DNA from: Furcasterigmium furcatum | Lineage: Eukaryota > Ascomycota > Sordariomycetes > Glomerellales > Plectosphaerellaceae | Direction: 5' to 3' | Length of the DNA: 64,000 nucleotides | Assembly: GCA_001599815.1 (NCBI GenBank) | Contig: BCIA01000002.1 | Span: 3,259,626 to 3,323,625 of the forward strand | Shown: positions 11,501-21,920 of the stretch, in pieces | How the letters are laid out: the number at the start of each line of letters is the position of its first letter | Position numbering within the stretch: position 1 is the first letter of the stretch | Translations under genes and position numbers: made by a program | The notes under the pieces: model-generated | What the model saw: the letters and a program-made list of their open reading frames with translations, nothing else | Databases searched by the model: none | Told to the model about the DNA's origin: nothing

Positions 11501-12865
11501 CGAGGCAGGGGGTGGATGAGGTTCCTGTCATGGGCTCGGGTCCCCGAGGCATCACCCGAGTCGTCAAGAGCCCAGTTCACGCACTCCGGAAAGCAAGAAG
11601 CCAACACGCAGAAAACAGAACGGGCTGCGACGCCAACGGTGACCACAGGGGTCCAATGCCAGCCAATGCCGAGATGGAGGATTGCCCAGAACAGGCAATC
11701 CTCTACCCACTCCCCCCTGTCGGAGAAAAAGACCGTCGGCGCCCACAGCGTCGGATAGCTTCGACGTAACGTGGGGCCCGACCTGCCCGATGCGTCCGTC
11801 GCGTTTCAGGGGAGACGGCAAGCGAGGCAACTGGCTTCGCCTCCTTTGGGGGAGACTGGTGATGCACCCCTGGCGGCCTGTCGACGGTTGCGGGAATAGG
11901 GGCTGCCGGGTGCGTGTGATGGCTGGATATGGCGTTGTTGGCAGCTGGCGTGTTTGAGGTTAACGATGAAGATGCGAACAGACGTGCGAGTACGAGGGCT
12001 TTCGGGAGCGGGTGGAAGGGTGATCAAGTTGGTGACCTCCTGATGATATGATAGACTGGCCTGGTGGTAGAAGAGACGACAACACCATGGTCTGAAGTTG
12101 TAAACCACGAACATACGATGAACTATCGAACAAGCGTGGAAGAAGATGATCTGAAGATCAGCGTTCCAGGCCTCCAGCCTTACCAGAGCTCCTGTCTCAA
12201 CTGACCATATCCCAGCGATGATCGTCGCCCGTACAGCACCGTCGACGACTACCCGCCGACCAAGACGCCGATCATGCCAATCCCCCGAACGACATTCCTC
12301 CGAGCCTGGAACCTCGCTCAAGTCGACGACATCGAAGAAACAACACGCAACCCAGGACACAGTTACACGAGACCAGCATGTCGCCGGCTCATCCGAAACA
12401 GCCAGACCTCCATGGCATAGCCCTCCACGTCCGATATTGATTACCCCAAACCTGCCAACATACGAACAAACGTAATGCATGAATCTCGAAACATCAAACG
12501 GGCGGTGCGGGTCAGCTGGACCGGGTTTGCTATTTTGGAAGCCCTTTCGAGTTGACACGAGCCAGGTCGACGACGTAGATGACGGTCATCATGTCTGCGT
12601 TGACGAACGGTCTGAACAAACCGGACGGATCCAGCTGATCTGAACACGCTCTGTGCGCCCTGTGATATGGGATGACGACATGGAGACGACTGCAACGATA
12701 TGTTTGGGCAAAAACTTGCTGCAGTCTATACAATGGTCTGTCGCCCACAGGATGAACTGGACAGGACCAGCCCCTATCATTTGTCGTACCAAAACGACAC
12801 ATCAGCGCTGCAGTCCTAAATGCTCCAGATCTTCACCGCGATACATGCTCGCTCGTCTATTCAGT

Positions 12866-14935
12866 TCACGAACCCCCCTGGATCCGCTTGAGTCTCTCCT
12901 CGGCAGCCCTCGCCCTCCGCTCTCTATCCAGCCGCATCCTCATCTCGGGAGTCAGGCCGCGTGCCTCCTCCTCCCTCTTCTCCTGAGCGCTCTTCATCGG
13001 GCCTCTGTTGTCCAGCCCGGGGCCACCGGCAGCGCCCTTTTTCGTCTTGGCCACAGGTCCCTCGGCCTTGAGCCTCGCCTCCTCGGCCTTGCGCCGTTCC
13101 GACTCCTTCTCCTCCCTCTCCTTGCGGTCCCGCTCCTCCCGCTTGTCAGCTTCCGCCTTGCTCATCGCCGCCGGTACGTGGGCGGCGTCCCAGTCCCACT
13201 TGCTCTCTCCCAGCTCGGACCGGGCGACACGGAAGGCATCCCGCGTGGCGCGATCGCCGGCGAGCTCAAAGGGGGTCTTTCCCTGGGCATTGTGCTGCGT
13301 CGGGTCTGCCCCGCCTCGGGTGATCAGGCCGAGCACGACGGGAGAGGCGTTCTGGTGGCATGCGAGATGTAGGGGGGTCGGCGCGTGGTAATTCTGGTCC
13401 GGGGGCTGGAAGCGGAAGTCCGCCGACACGCTGTTGTTCTGAAGGTAGGACAGCAGGGCCGGCAGCTTGGAACGACGTATCAGTGCCTGGATCTGTGATG
13501 TGTGCAGTAGCGCGGTCTCTTCCTCCTCCGAAAGCTTCGGCTTCGCAGGTTTCGGCGTCGACGGCTTGGCCGTCGTGGTCGACGTGCTCTCCGGCTTGAC
13601 TTCCTGCGAGGGGTCGATCTCGCGAACCTTGAGGCGGGTGAGCTCGATGAACGACCGCATTAGCTCGTTCTGCGTTGCACGCCGTGTGCTGAACGGGAAG
13701 CCCCTGAGCCGAGTGTCGTTATGCCGTAGTACCTGGCCATCGTAGGGCCCGAAGAGCGTCCGTCGATTCGTAGACCCTGTGGCGCGGATGAACAGCAGCT
13801 CCGAGGTGTCTAGCAGTCCCTTCCAGTCTTGAAGCAGCTCCCTCACGTCGTCTACCAACGCCTGCTCGTTGTAACGGCGCAGACTCGAACCTGCGGAGTG
13901 GGCGTTGCCCTTGGAGTTGTCGTTGGCGGACTGCGAGCCTCCCTGTTTCCTTCTCGTGGTGTACCGGTGAAACGTCTTGTGCGCCAACACCGTGGCCTCC
14001 CTGTTGAGCGGACCGGCTCCAAACTTGGTCTGGCGGGGCGGCAGTGCCACGACCATGGCGGCAAAGTGCCCTCCTCCGATCATGCAGAGGAAGAAGTGCG
14101 GGCCTTTGTAGGCGACCTGGGGGAGGGTGCCGTCCTTGCTGATCTTAGGGATGACGATGGGCTCGAGCTGCTTTTTCCGGACCACCTCGACCATCTTGCT
14201 CTCATCCCGCAACTCCTCCCCCGTGAGGATCGCTCTATACAGACCAAAGTATGTATTGGCCGGCAACAGGGGCGAGCCGAACCAAATCAGCGGCGGCTTG
14301 CCACGATTTCTGTTTCGATTCGAAGAAGAAGAATCTTCGCCGTCCTCGCCATCTGCAGCGCCCCTTTTATCTGCCAGGTTGGCTTGCTTCTTCAGCAGCG
14401 CTGTCAGGGTAGTGTCTTTCCGTGACGATTCGTCATCTTCGGAGTCGGAATCGGACGAGTCGGATCCTGACAGACTCTCGTCGAGGTCTTGGGACTGTCA
14501 GTTATTGGATTCCGGGCGACGTCGAGCTGAGACCGGCGACTCACCTCCTATCAGCTTCTCGAATTCCACTTCCGATACGGGCTTGTTCCCTCGGATCTTC
14601 TGCTTGAGGTTGTAATGGTGCCAGTCGGACTTCTGGTGGCTGCGCTGGTCCTGCACCGAGGCGAAGGCCAACCTGCAGAGGGAGCAGGCCTGGGAGCCCA
14701 CGAGGTTCTCCTCGCTCTCGCCGTCCTTGGACGACGGCGCAGGTGATCGCGATTGTTCCTCCTCCTTGTCTTCGATGTCGGTCTTGAGGGCAAGGCTCGT
14801 GAGGACTTCGGGGGGCAGATCGTAGACTGTTCCCCGCGGTCATTAGCGACGTCATCGGAGGCGGCGGGGGGGTCGGGAGACCGGCGGCGTACCGTATAAC
14901 GGCCGCCGAAGCAGCTCGTCGTTCTTCTTGTCCAT
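12866..14935 (-). CDS. VMS1: Vms1/ANKZF1-type peptidyl-tRNA hydrolase, 648 aa
   Basis: Acts on stalled 60S ribosomes: family members release the nascent chain from peptidyl-tRNA and recruit Cdc48/p97. Three exons: 14935-14893, 14826-14545 and 14487-12866, with introns of 66 and 57 nt; splicing yields an unbroken frame starting MDKKNDELLRRPLYVYDLPPE. A C2H2 zinc finger has C62, C65, H78 and H84. An acidic Ser/Asp stretch follows near 157. The VLRF1 catalytic domain covers about 185-380 and contains RRKQGGSQSAND, with the catalytic glutamine at about 294. Ankyrin-like helices lie near 470-530. A charged coiled coil follows, and near the C-terminus RERRARAAEERLK matches a VCP-interacting motif. 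All functional parts are present and the length fits the family. It is head-to-head with the gene at 15651. Confidence 0.95.
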
Positions 14936-15650
14936 TTTGGCGGTTCTCTGGGTCGCAATATTCGATATGTTCCTTGAGGCCCAGGGTCAGGTACGCCGAA
15001 GTGGCGCGGCTGGCTGATTAATATGCACAAGGAAAGCTCCGGCGCGAAAGAGGTCCCGTCGGCAGAAAAAGCCCCGCGATTGCGATGACTGGACCGGCGG
15101 GGGATTGAGTCAACCGGCGGCGCGCCAAGCCCCCACTGGAGGCCAAACGGCCTGGGCACCCCGGGTGCATCATCCATCCCACTTCTCACCCCGTCACCAC
15201 CTGGCCCCCTTCACCCAGCCATGCCCGGTACACGCTACCGCCAACGTCATGGAACATCCAGGCCTCCCAGAGATCGGCCCGCCCGAGCTAATGCATGTGT
15301 CGCCCGGAAGCTTGTCTTTGCTCGGCCACGTCTTGGCTCTCATTGGAGACTTACGAGCGATGTCTTGCCATTCCCAGCTGAACGATGGCGATCTGAGGTA
15401 GCATGTGTGATGTAACTGGAGGGGCAATCGGACCTCCTCGTGCTCTCGTGGTCATGATCCTGATTTCGCAAAATGACCCCTCTTCTTCCCCTCCACCCAG
15501 TGCACTGCCAGCCACGGTCGTGATACCCCCTTCCACACCTATAAGAAGCTTGGGCTGCTCAGATTCTCTCTCCTCCAGTATTCAACTTCTCGAATCCTAT
15601 ATATGATCAATACCCTTTCCACATCACCGTAGTACTAGTACTCTCTCACC
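14936..15650. other. Divergent intergenic region (VMS1 / small stress-type gene)
   Basis: 715 bp between two head-to-head genes; it should hold both promoters. A TATAAG lies 111 nt before the plus-strand ATG. No open frame worth annotating. Confidence 0.55.
15540..15545 (+). promoter_or_regulatory. TATA-like box (TATAAG)
   Basis: Lies 111 nt upstream of the ATG at 15651, followed by pyrimidine-rich TCTCTCCTCC sequence that looks like a transcription start region. Confidence 0.45.
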
Positions 15651-16131
15651 ATGGACTTCGTCAACAAGCTCGCCGGAAGCGACTCCAACAACCAGCAGCA
15701 GCAGACCGACAACACCAAGAATCAGGAATCCTCGTCCGGTGGTGACGGCATCATGGGCAAGCTCAACTCGATGGCTGGCGGCGGCCAGCAGGGTGAGAAG
15801 AACGAGGACTACCTCGACAAGAGTATGCCCACCTCCATCCCCTAACCTAGGGACCCAGGTAGCACACTGTCATCAATGGCTGACAGGCACGCACAGCCGT
15901 CGATTTCGTCCAGGAAAAGGTGCTGGGTCAGGGAGACCAGTCCAACGAGTCGGCCGCTGAGCAGGCCAAGGACGAACAGATCTCTGATTTCATCCGGGGC
16001 AAGTACAAGGACAGCACTGGCAATGAATTCCCCGTCGCGGACAAGGTATGATGACCTCGATCCCCTCTGGAAAATACCAGACCGGGCAGCCATGTTGACG
16101 CGAGAATCAGGACCAGAAGTATGGCGCTTGA
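15651..16131 (+). CDS. Small hydrophilic fungal protein, 113 aa
   Basis: Three exons: 15651-15822, 15897-16045 and a tiny last exon 16111-16131. Introns of 74 and 65 nt have GTATGC and GTATGA donors and CAG acceptors. The protein starts MDFVNKLAGSDSNNQQQQ, has a low-complexity Gln/Ser/Gly N-terminal half with MGKLNSMAGGG, then VDFVQEKVLGQG and ISDFIRGKYKDSTG, and ends PVADKDQKYGA. It has no signal peptide or membrane segment and is predicted soluble and largely helical or disordered. From memory, this DFV...EKxLGQG pattern occurs in small fungal proteins linked to stress or DNA-damage induction; I cannot verify that here. Without the last intron the frame would stop after two further bases, giving ADKV. 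The DQKYGA ending is preferred because both splice sites are good. Confidence 0.75.
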
Positions 16132-16573
16132 TTGAGCTGGCCAATCCCTCTTGTGTTGCTCCCAGATTGCCATCCTGTATCTTAGTCGAACCGCCAGGTT
16201 CCTTCGAGAGTCTGCTGCAATTGAGTTTGTTTGATGAATCTTGCCTCTGTCTCGCTGCCTGTTCATGAATATTGGATCAATAAGTGACTCAACGATTGCC
16301 TTCTTTGAACAATGGCCGTGGGCAACTCATTCAAGAAACTTGCCGTTGTTCAATGCAGCCAAAGGTCAATCATGTCTCCTATTCGCTTTGTCCCTGATAC
16401 ATACAACAGCTCTGTCTAGAATCAGACTGAACGGAACCTGGCATTTATCAATACCTCAATACGCCGCCGGATGGCCAGATGGCTTCTTCCTGGATATCAA
16501 TCAAGCAGGACTTGCCAACATACCCCCTACACTACCCATCTCTCTATCCCCTCACACCTTAACAACGACAGTC
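16132..16573. other. Intergenic spacer
   Basis: About 440 bp between two tandem plus-strand genes. The frame of the downstream gene stays open upstream to about 16241, but that part has no coding character, so I treat it as leader and promoter. Confidence 0.5.
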
Positions 16574-17434
16574 ATGTGCCACATCCAGAAGCTCGTCTAC
16601 TGCGTTTGCGCGCACACGGAGATGACGGTGAGCGAATGCAACATCTTCCGCAACATATCCGATAAGTCAGAGCGCTGGAAATGCATCAAGCCAGTGTGCC
16701 AGCACACGCGCGAGCTCTTCCTCCATCACGGGTTATGCCCGTCCTGCACGAGTCACTTCAACTGCGGTGTCTCTCCCACCGAGGCCTTCATCCGCAGATT
16801 CTGGGCCTACAAAGCCGGGAAGAGGATGGACACTGCCGTGGAGGCGTGGATGATCCCCGGCGAGGCCATCTTCAACTCCGACTCGACCCCCACGGATGTG
16901 AAACCCAGCGCCTGCTCGTCTGAGGAGTACGCGATCATGATCGCAATTTCTCGTGAGACCGAGAGGAACGATGATTGCGAGGAGTGTAAGACAGCAAAGC
17001 CCGTTCCCCTGAGGCGATACGCAGCAACCGGGAAACGCTTCGTTTTGAAGCGTGCTCAAGAGGAGGACAAGAATCGGGAAGAGAGACAGCAAAGCGCATC
17101 AGCACTGGAAGAGAAGAGCGACGAGCAGGCCCCATCGCCCAATATTCTTCAAGACGCTGTTCTCTTTAACCTCGACAGCACCCTCGCTCGCATCTTCCCG
17201 GAAGAGCTTCTCCCCAGGGTTCAGAGGAGATTGGACAGCGCGTTCCACCCTGAGCTCGTCCCTGAGCCGTTGGTCGTCCCCTCTCCTCCTAGGATTCCTG
17301 CTGTTATTCGCTCTGTTACAGCCGGCCATCGGAATCCCCATGCGTATTCCAGACCGACAATTGAGGAGCTCCATGGGCTGGACAATGGTCCATCAACGGA
17401 CAAGTCGCGAGGAGGAGAGAACTGGCCCTTGTAA
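16574..17434 (+). CDS. Cys-rich hypothetical protein, 286 aa
   Basis: Not recognised. It is a single uninterrupted frame. I start at the ATG at 16574 (MCHIQKLVYCVCAHTEM) because the Cys-rich coding character begins there; an in-frame ATG at 16241 would add 111 residues of unlikely sequence. The first 75 or so residues carry closely spaced Cys and His: MCH, CVCAH, SEC, KCIKPVCQHT, LHHGLCPSC. This spacing suggests a metal-binding N-terminal module. The middle contains another pair (CEECK). The rest is charged, with a probable coiled coil (RAQEEDKNREERQQSAS) and a Pro-rich tail. There is no signal peptide, so it is intracellular by inference. Confidence 0.65.
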   Translation: MCHIQKLVYCVCAHTEMTVSECNIFRNISDKSERWKCIKPVCQHTRELFLHHGLCPSCTSHFNCGVSPTEAFIRRFWAYKAGKRMDTAVEAWMIPGEAIFNSDSTPTDVKPSACSSEEYAIMIAISRETERNDDCEECKTAKPVPLRRYAATGKRFVLKRAQEEDKNREERQQSASALEEKSDEQAPSPNILQDAVLFNLDSTLARIFPEELLPRVQRRLDSAFHPELVPEPLVVPSPPRIPAVIRSVTAGHRNPHAYSRPTIEELHGLDNGPSTDKSRGGENWPL

Positions 17435-17660
17435 CTCTTGTCTTTGGAGGACGGTCGCACCTTGGAAGGATCTTGCGGGACGAATCCTGGCTTTGAGTTT
17501 CTCGACTGAGCTTGACTGCGGAAGTCAAGAACCAGTGAATAATTTAATGAGAGTGAACCTTTTCTCTGCGTCTAGTATATAATTTGCCGTGCCTCAGTCA
17601 ATGCCGCCGTGATCAGATGATGTTCTATCCATGAATGTCTAATGCATCACCCACCAGCCA

Positions 17661-18275
17661 TCAGGAAGTACGCGTAGCAACGTCCTTCGCAACCTCGAAA
17701 CTCCTGAGCACATCCGCCTTCTGATTCTCCGATGTCCATTTCAGCTTGACCTCACCAGCCTGATCCGCCTGCACCTCCTCTTCCGTAGCCCACACGTATG
17801 CCTGGTGCTCATCGGGATCCAGGGTGACCTCTGGCGGCTCGCTTCCATCGCCGCCCTCGACCTCGGCCACGAACGACCACTTCCGCCACCTGGACTCCTT
17901 GCCGTCGCGGCGGATCATGGTGTTGCCGTCGGGATCGACGTCGACCCAAGTGTACATGCCAAGCAATGCCGCGATGGCGGTCGCCCGGAGCCCCGTCTCC
18001 TCGTAGAGCTCGCGGGCGGCAGAGGTGACGAGGTTGGGCTCGTGGATTTCAGCACTGCCGCCGGGGATCTCCCAGACATGGGGTAAGGCTTCATTGGGCG
18101 CCCGCTGGACGAGCAGGACCCGAAGAGTCGGCTTGTGGTGGAGGACTGCGACACCGACACATAGCCTGTGGTCTTCCCTCGCGGCGAGGTCTGCGACTGG
18201 GACGGATATGTGGTCGGCCGAGATGGAGTGGTGAGTGACATAGGACAGAGGCGGGTTCGGCGGAGGAGGAGGCAT
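17661..18275 (-). CDS. Nudix hydrolase, 204 aa
   Basis: Nudix enzymes hydrolyse nucleoside diphosphates linked to another moiety; the substrate here cannot be told. The single-exon frame runs MPPPPPNPPLSYVTHHSISA to ...AKDVATRTS. A beta-strand LCVGVAVLHH starts at about residue 38. The Nudix box follows: GGSAEIHEP, seven residues later RELYEETGL, and it includes the metal-binding Glu residues. The spacing between the first box Glu and RE is one residue longer than the textbook pattern. The proline run at the N-terminus is unusual but has no clear localisation meaning. The length fits single-domain family members. It converges with the upstream Cys-rich gene, whose stop is 226 nt away. Confidence 0.85.
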   Translation of the reverse strand: MPPPPPNPPLSYVTHHSISADHISVPVADLAAREDHRLCVGVAVLHHKPTLRVLLVQRAPNEALPHVWEIPGGSAEIHEPNLVTSAARELYEETGLRATAIAALLGMYTWVDVDPDGNTMIRRDGKESRWRKWSFVAEVEGGDGSEPPEVTLDPDEHQAYVWATEEEVQADQAGEVKLKWTSENQKADVLRSFEVAKDVATRTS

Positions 18276-19449
18276 TGTGGGCTTGAGAACGGGGGAACAG
18301 GTCTTGAGTGAGATGAGAGGGACTGAAACCCTTGACTGGAAGATCCGGGGATTTTATGGAGTGATGCTGCCTACAGCTCGGCGGGTGCCTAAGTAGGTCG
18401 CCGTCCGGAGGTCGGAGGGGGTGGATGAGGGAGAGCGGAGGGCCCAAGGCTCCGGCCCCGGGAAAGGCTGCCCGGTCCCATTGATGACCCGGACGTCGTT
18501 TGACCAATGGGGCAACTCCTGCCAATGTCGTCGGCCAGCGCCCGCATGGAGTTGCTGATACCTATGCAATCGGCAATATTAGGTAAATTGATGGTGTAGA
18601 TTTGTTACTATGGGATGGATTGCTTTACCAGCGAGAGGCAGGTCCAAGGATGGTCTGGAGACCTGCAAAGCTATTCCAAGAAAGCCAACGGGCATCTGGG
18701 CCGGGGTGAGGGGACTTACACCGCGGTCATCTTCCAACAAGCAGTCTATTATACTGCCCATGCCAACGTTGACTGCCTGATACAATGACCAGGAAGGGGC
18801 ATCAGTTGTCTGATTCTTTGCAGCGGATAGCAGGTTCCTGCAGATACCCGGCCTCAAAGACATCTTGGCCTTCTTACCTAGTATGAGGGTTGCAAAACAA
18901 CATGGAACACATGGCAGGTTCAGTTAATGATCTTGTCCAGTCAGGTATTCCTTAGATTTACTGAAGCTGCCGTTGTTTCCTGCTGACTCTGAATATGCTT
19001 ACTTGCCAAACGTCGAGACACTCTGGGCACTGGATCGTGGGCTTTCGCCTGATCGCCTGAGCACGTGGAAAAGGGGCTGGCAAACGGGACCCTGAACTCC
19101 TATCGATGATTCAACCCGACCACAAACCTCCATGCACGTGATCACAGAATCGCCTGAGGCGACCACAAGAGCCTGGAAGTGAATCAGGGTTTTCCATTGT
19201 TCCTTCCGAAGCTGTAGCTATCGTTCTTCCCGTTCTTTCATTGGAGTCTCTGGCCAAGTCAGGCAGGAGAGTTGTTGGCAGCTTCCTCGACTTTGATCCT
19301 CAACAAGACCAACATCAAAACTTCCCTCATCCACCCTCCCCACCCATTCTTGATCTCCAAACTCAGTCTTTACTGTACTTCACGCTGCCTTCTGTCTCTT
19401 TTCACCCTCTCCGGAACCCCCCCCCCCCCCCCCATGAGGCATCATCAAG
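18276..19449. other. Divergent intergenic region
   Basis: About 1.17 kb between the Nudix gene and the 712-aa gene. A minus-strand frame at 18579-18863 (94 codons) has no features I can support. The plus-strand gene's leader ends in a poly-C run and an overlapping upstream ORF (see separate entries). Confidence 0.5.
19417..19433 (+). repeat. Poly-C run of 17
   Basis: Seventeen consecutive C residues in the leader of the 712-aa gene, ending 16 nt before its ATG. Homopolymers of this length are prone to slippage and sequencing error; here it is noncoding. Confidence 0.8.
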
Positions 19450-19475
19450 ATGGCATCTCCCGCGGAGAAGAATGA
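19434..19475 (+). promoter_or_regulatory. Upstream ORF overlapping the start of the 712-aa gene
   Basis: An ATG directly after the poly-C run starts a 13-codon frame that ends at TGA 19473-19475, in a different frame from the main ATG at 19450. It therefore overlaps the main start and could lower its translation if it lies within the mRNA. This is an inference from sequence only. Confidence 0.45.
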
Positions 19476-21640
19476 CGGACAGCCCGTCGACTTCTCCTTC
19501 CTCGTCCACACCATCCCCGACATCCCCCCCGATGCCACCATCATTGGTCTCTGCACGGTCCCCCCTCATCGAGCTGCACCCGAAGATCACCGTTGGCATG
19601 TTGCCGCTTTTGCCGCCTGGAAGGCCCTTCTCACCAAGATGCTTCCCGGAAACCCCCAGGCATGGATCTCGGCTGTCAGCGCCAGGGACATCACCTCCGA
19701 GCTCACTTTCGGCGGCAAGAAGGTTCTCCACGCCCTTGAGACGGGTCTCGATGTCGTGCACGATCCGTACCAGCTGGGCAGAGACTTTCTGGCCCAGATT
19801 TCTCGGCTGGCCGGACTCAAGGAGGACTCGAAGCTCGTCGTTATCGTTTGTGGCCCGACTTCTCTTGGTCAAGATGCATTGATCGACTTCGACAAACATG
19901 TTCCCGGCCAGACCCCCAAGCTCCTCAAGGTAGAGGCTATTCAGGAGAGTGCCGGTCGAGTCCGCCAGCTCATGCTGATCACCCCAAGCATGCTCGCTGC
20001 GGGCTGGTGGGTTGTTCATCCCAATGTCAACCAGAGAGTCAAGACTGCCGCCACCTCGAACATACCCCCTCATACTGGCAAATCTCCCATCTCCTCCGAC
20101 CTGCTGGTGAAGCTGTTTGCTCGCCGTTGCGCGCCCCTTTTCACGGACCAGCTGGTCGCCGCGGCTTTCTCCCGACGCTCCCTCTTCCTCCACGAGCGGT
20201 ACGAGAAGGAGAACCCAGAGAAGACTGGCGACTCCCTGTGGCCGCGGCATATCACTCCAGACCAGAAATCCGCCGGCGATGCTCTGAAGAGCGAGATGCA
20301 GAAGGCCCTTCTTTCCAACTTTGCCTGGTTTCCTAGCAGCGACAAGTTCTACTTCTTTCCCGTTGTCGACAGCTGGAGCAAGAACCTGCAAACCCGCGTC
20401 CACCTGCCGCTGGCCCAGTACAACAAGCAATGGGACCTCCTCAAGGACATACGAACACCCCCTCCCGAGCAATTCGAGCGACCTGAGGAACCCGAAGAAG
20501 ATGAGGAAGAACACTTGATTTCCTTCGAACCCTGCGACTTGCCCGACAAGTTGGGCACCACCCGCACCTTCAGCTGCGTCTTTGGCGGTTCTAGTCAATC
20601 TCACCTCGCCCACATGCAGACTCTCGCTCTCACCACCCATCCCAAAGGCTTCACCCAGGTGCTCAAGCCGCTGCAGGGGCTCGACCTTGCTGCCGCCCCG
20701 AACAAAAACGTCTCGCGCATGCTCTCGGACCTTGACCCAATCCGCCTTGCCTCGGCCTACAAGTACGCTGCCATGTCTCTCGCCGATGCTGTCGTGTTCT
20801 ACTCCAAGCTCAAGCGTCCCCAAGGCCAGCGCTGCATCCACTGGGACCCCAGTCAAGCGATCATCGCGGAAGGGGGTGCCTCTCGTGAAGTGATCTGGAA
20901 GGGGGAGTTCATCAGGGAGATGCAAGAAACGGGCTTCTTCCACCTACCCCCCAACGCAAAGGACATCAAGTCACCAGTCAACCTCAAGGGTGGCAGCTAC
21001 TTTTCCCATCCTGTCGAGTATCTTTGGGAGGCTATCAAGACCAAGTACGGTCATCTAATGACTAACAACGGCCCTGGTGCTCGCATTGAGCCCTCCAAGT
21101 TCCTCGACGAGCTACCTGAAGTCTTTGACGGTGAGTATTTCACACCCATGGCCGATTCCCCAGGACTGACAAATTCCGATAGTGATTCGCCTCTTGTGGC
21201 AAGGAGTTTGGCAGGAGCTGTTGGACAATCGTGTCGTCTACAAGGCTGCCAAAGACTTCCAGTCTACCCTGGGACTGGATCCAGTCGACTTGCCAGCTCG
21301 AATCGAGTTCGGCAACTTCCAGCGGAAGGCCAGATCCCAAGACTGGGACTCCAAGCCGATTCGTGACACCACGTCCTCCCTGGAAGAGAAAGCCGAGGCA
21401 CACACGGAGGGTGCGCCCGCAATCGCTCCGCCTGATGATGCCTCTCACCATGACCCTGTGAAGACGTCTGAGGGGGTGGTCGCTGTGACGCCCACGCAAG
21501 CTGCGACCGAGCGTCAGGAACAGAGAATCCCGCAGCGTCACAATGCATTCACTGCAGAGGCCCTTGACTTTCTTCGGGGCGAGGAGGGATTCCTCTGGGC
21601 TAGCCAGCTCGCTAACTCGATCGTGCAGAGGCAGTATTGA
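19450..21640 (+). CDS. Hypothetical protein, 712 aa
   Basis: Function unrecognised. Two exons, 19450-21130 and 21183-21640, with a 52-nt intron (GTGAGT...GATAG). Splicing joins LPEVFD to VIRLLWQGVWQELLDN, and the frame runs to ...ANSIVQRQY. The protein starts MASPAEKNDGQPVDFSFLVH. It has no signal peptide or clear membrane segment. It is globular-looking over most of its length (for example VVIVCGPTSLGQDALIDFDK), with an acidic patch near 345-360 (RPEEPEEDEEEH) and a disordered, charged C-terminal region. I see no catalytic motif. Uniform GC-rich codon use and a clean intron argue that it is a real expressed gene. A long antisense frame over 19402-20943 is judged a codon-bias shadow. Confidence 0.8.
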
Positions 21641-21920
21641 GTCAGGTCTGTTGTCGGACCACTCTTGCGGTCTGTCAAACACCAAGGTTGAAGGCCGTAT
21701 GTGCCAAGTCGCACTTTAAATCGGCTTTGTTTGGAGGAATCAGGAGCTCCTAGTCTCGATGGACAGTATGTTGTGACGCCGTTCGAGGGTTCCTTGGGCG
21801 AAGAGGACAGTCCAGATGTACCAAGCATCTTGACCTTGACAAGTGTATGGAGTAGAGATTCACATGAGATCAGACCCTTTCGGGAACCAAGAATAGTTCT
21901 CTGTCTATGTTACTTTCTAC

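Larger units (their letters stand above)
8161..12865. other. 4.7-kb region with no supportable gene
   Basis: It begins with the leader and promoter of the CFEM-like gene. Frames of 60-250 codons occur on both strands (for example 9521-10048 plus and 11806-12558 minus), but they overlap each other, lack domains or signal peptides and show no consistent splicing. I see a GACT tandem at 8509-8524 and a TACT/ACTT-rich stretch near 10640-10660. No transposon, tRNA or other RNA gene was recognised. Confidence 0.5.

Noticed and set aside
11806..12558. 250-codon minus-strand frame in the 8-13 kb gap
   Set aside because: No domain, signal peptide or intron structure, and composition like the flanking noncoding DNA.
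19402..20943. 513-codon minus-strand frame
   Set aside because: Antisense to exon 1 of the 712-aa gene. It is long only because GC-rich third positions remove antisense stops.
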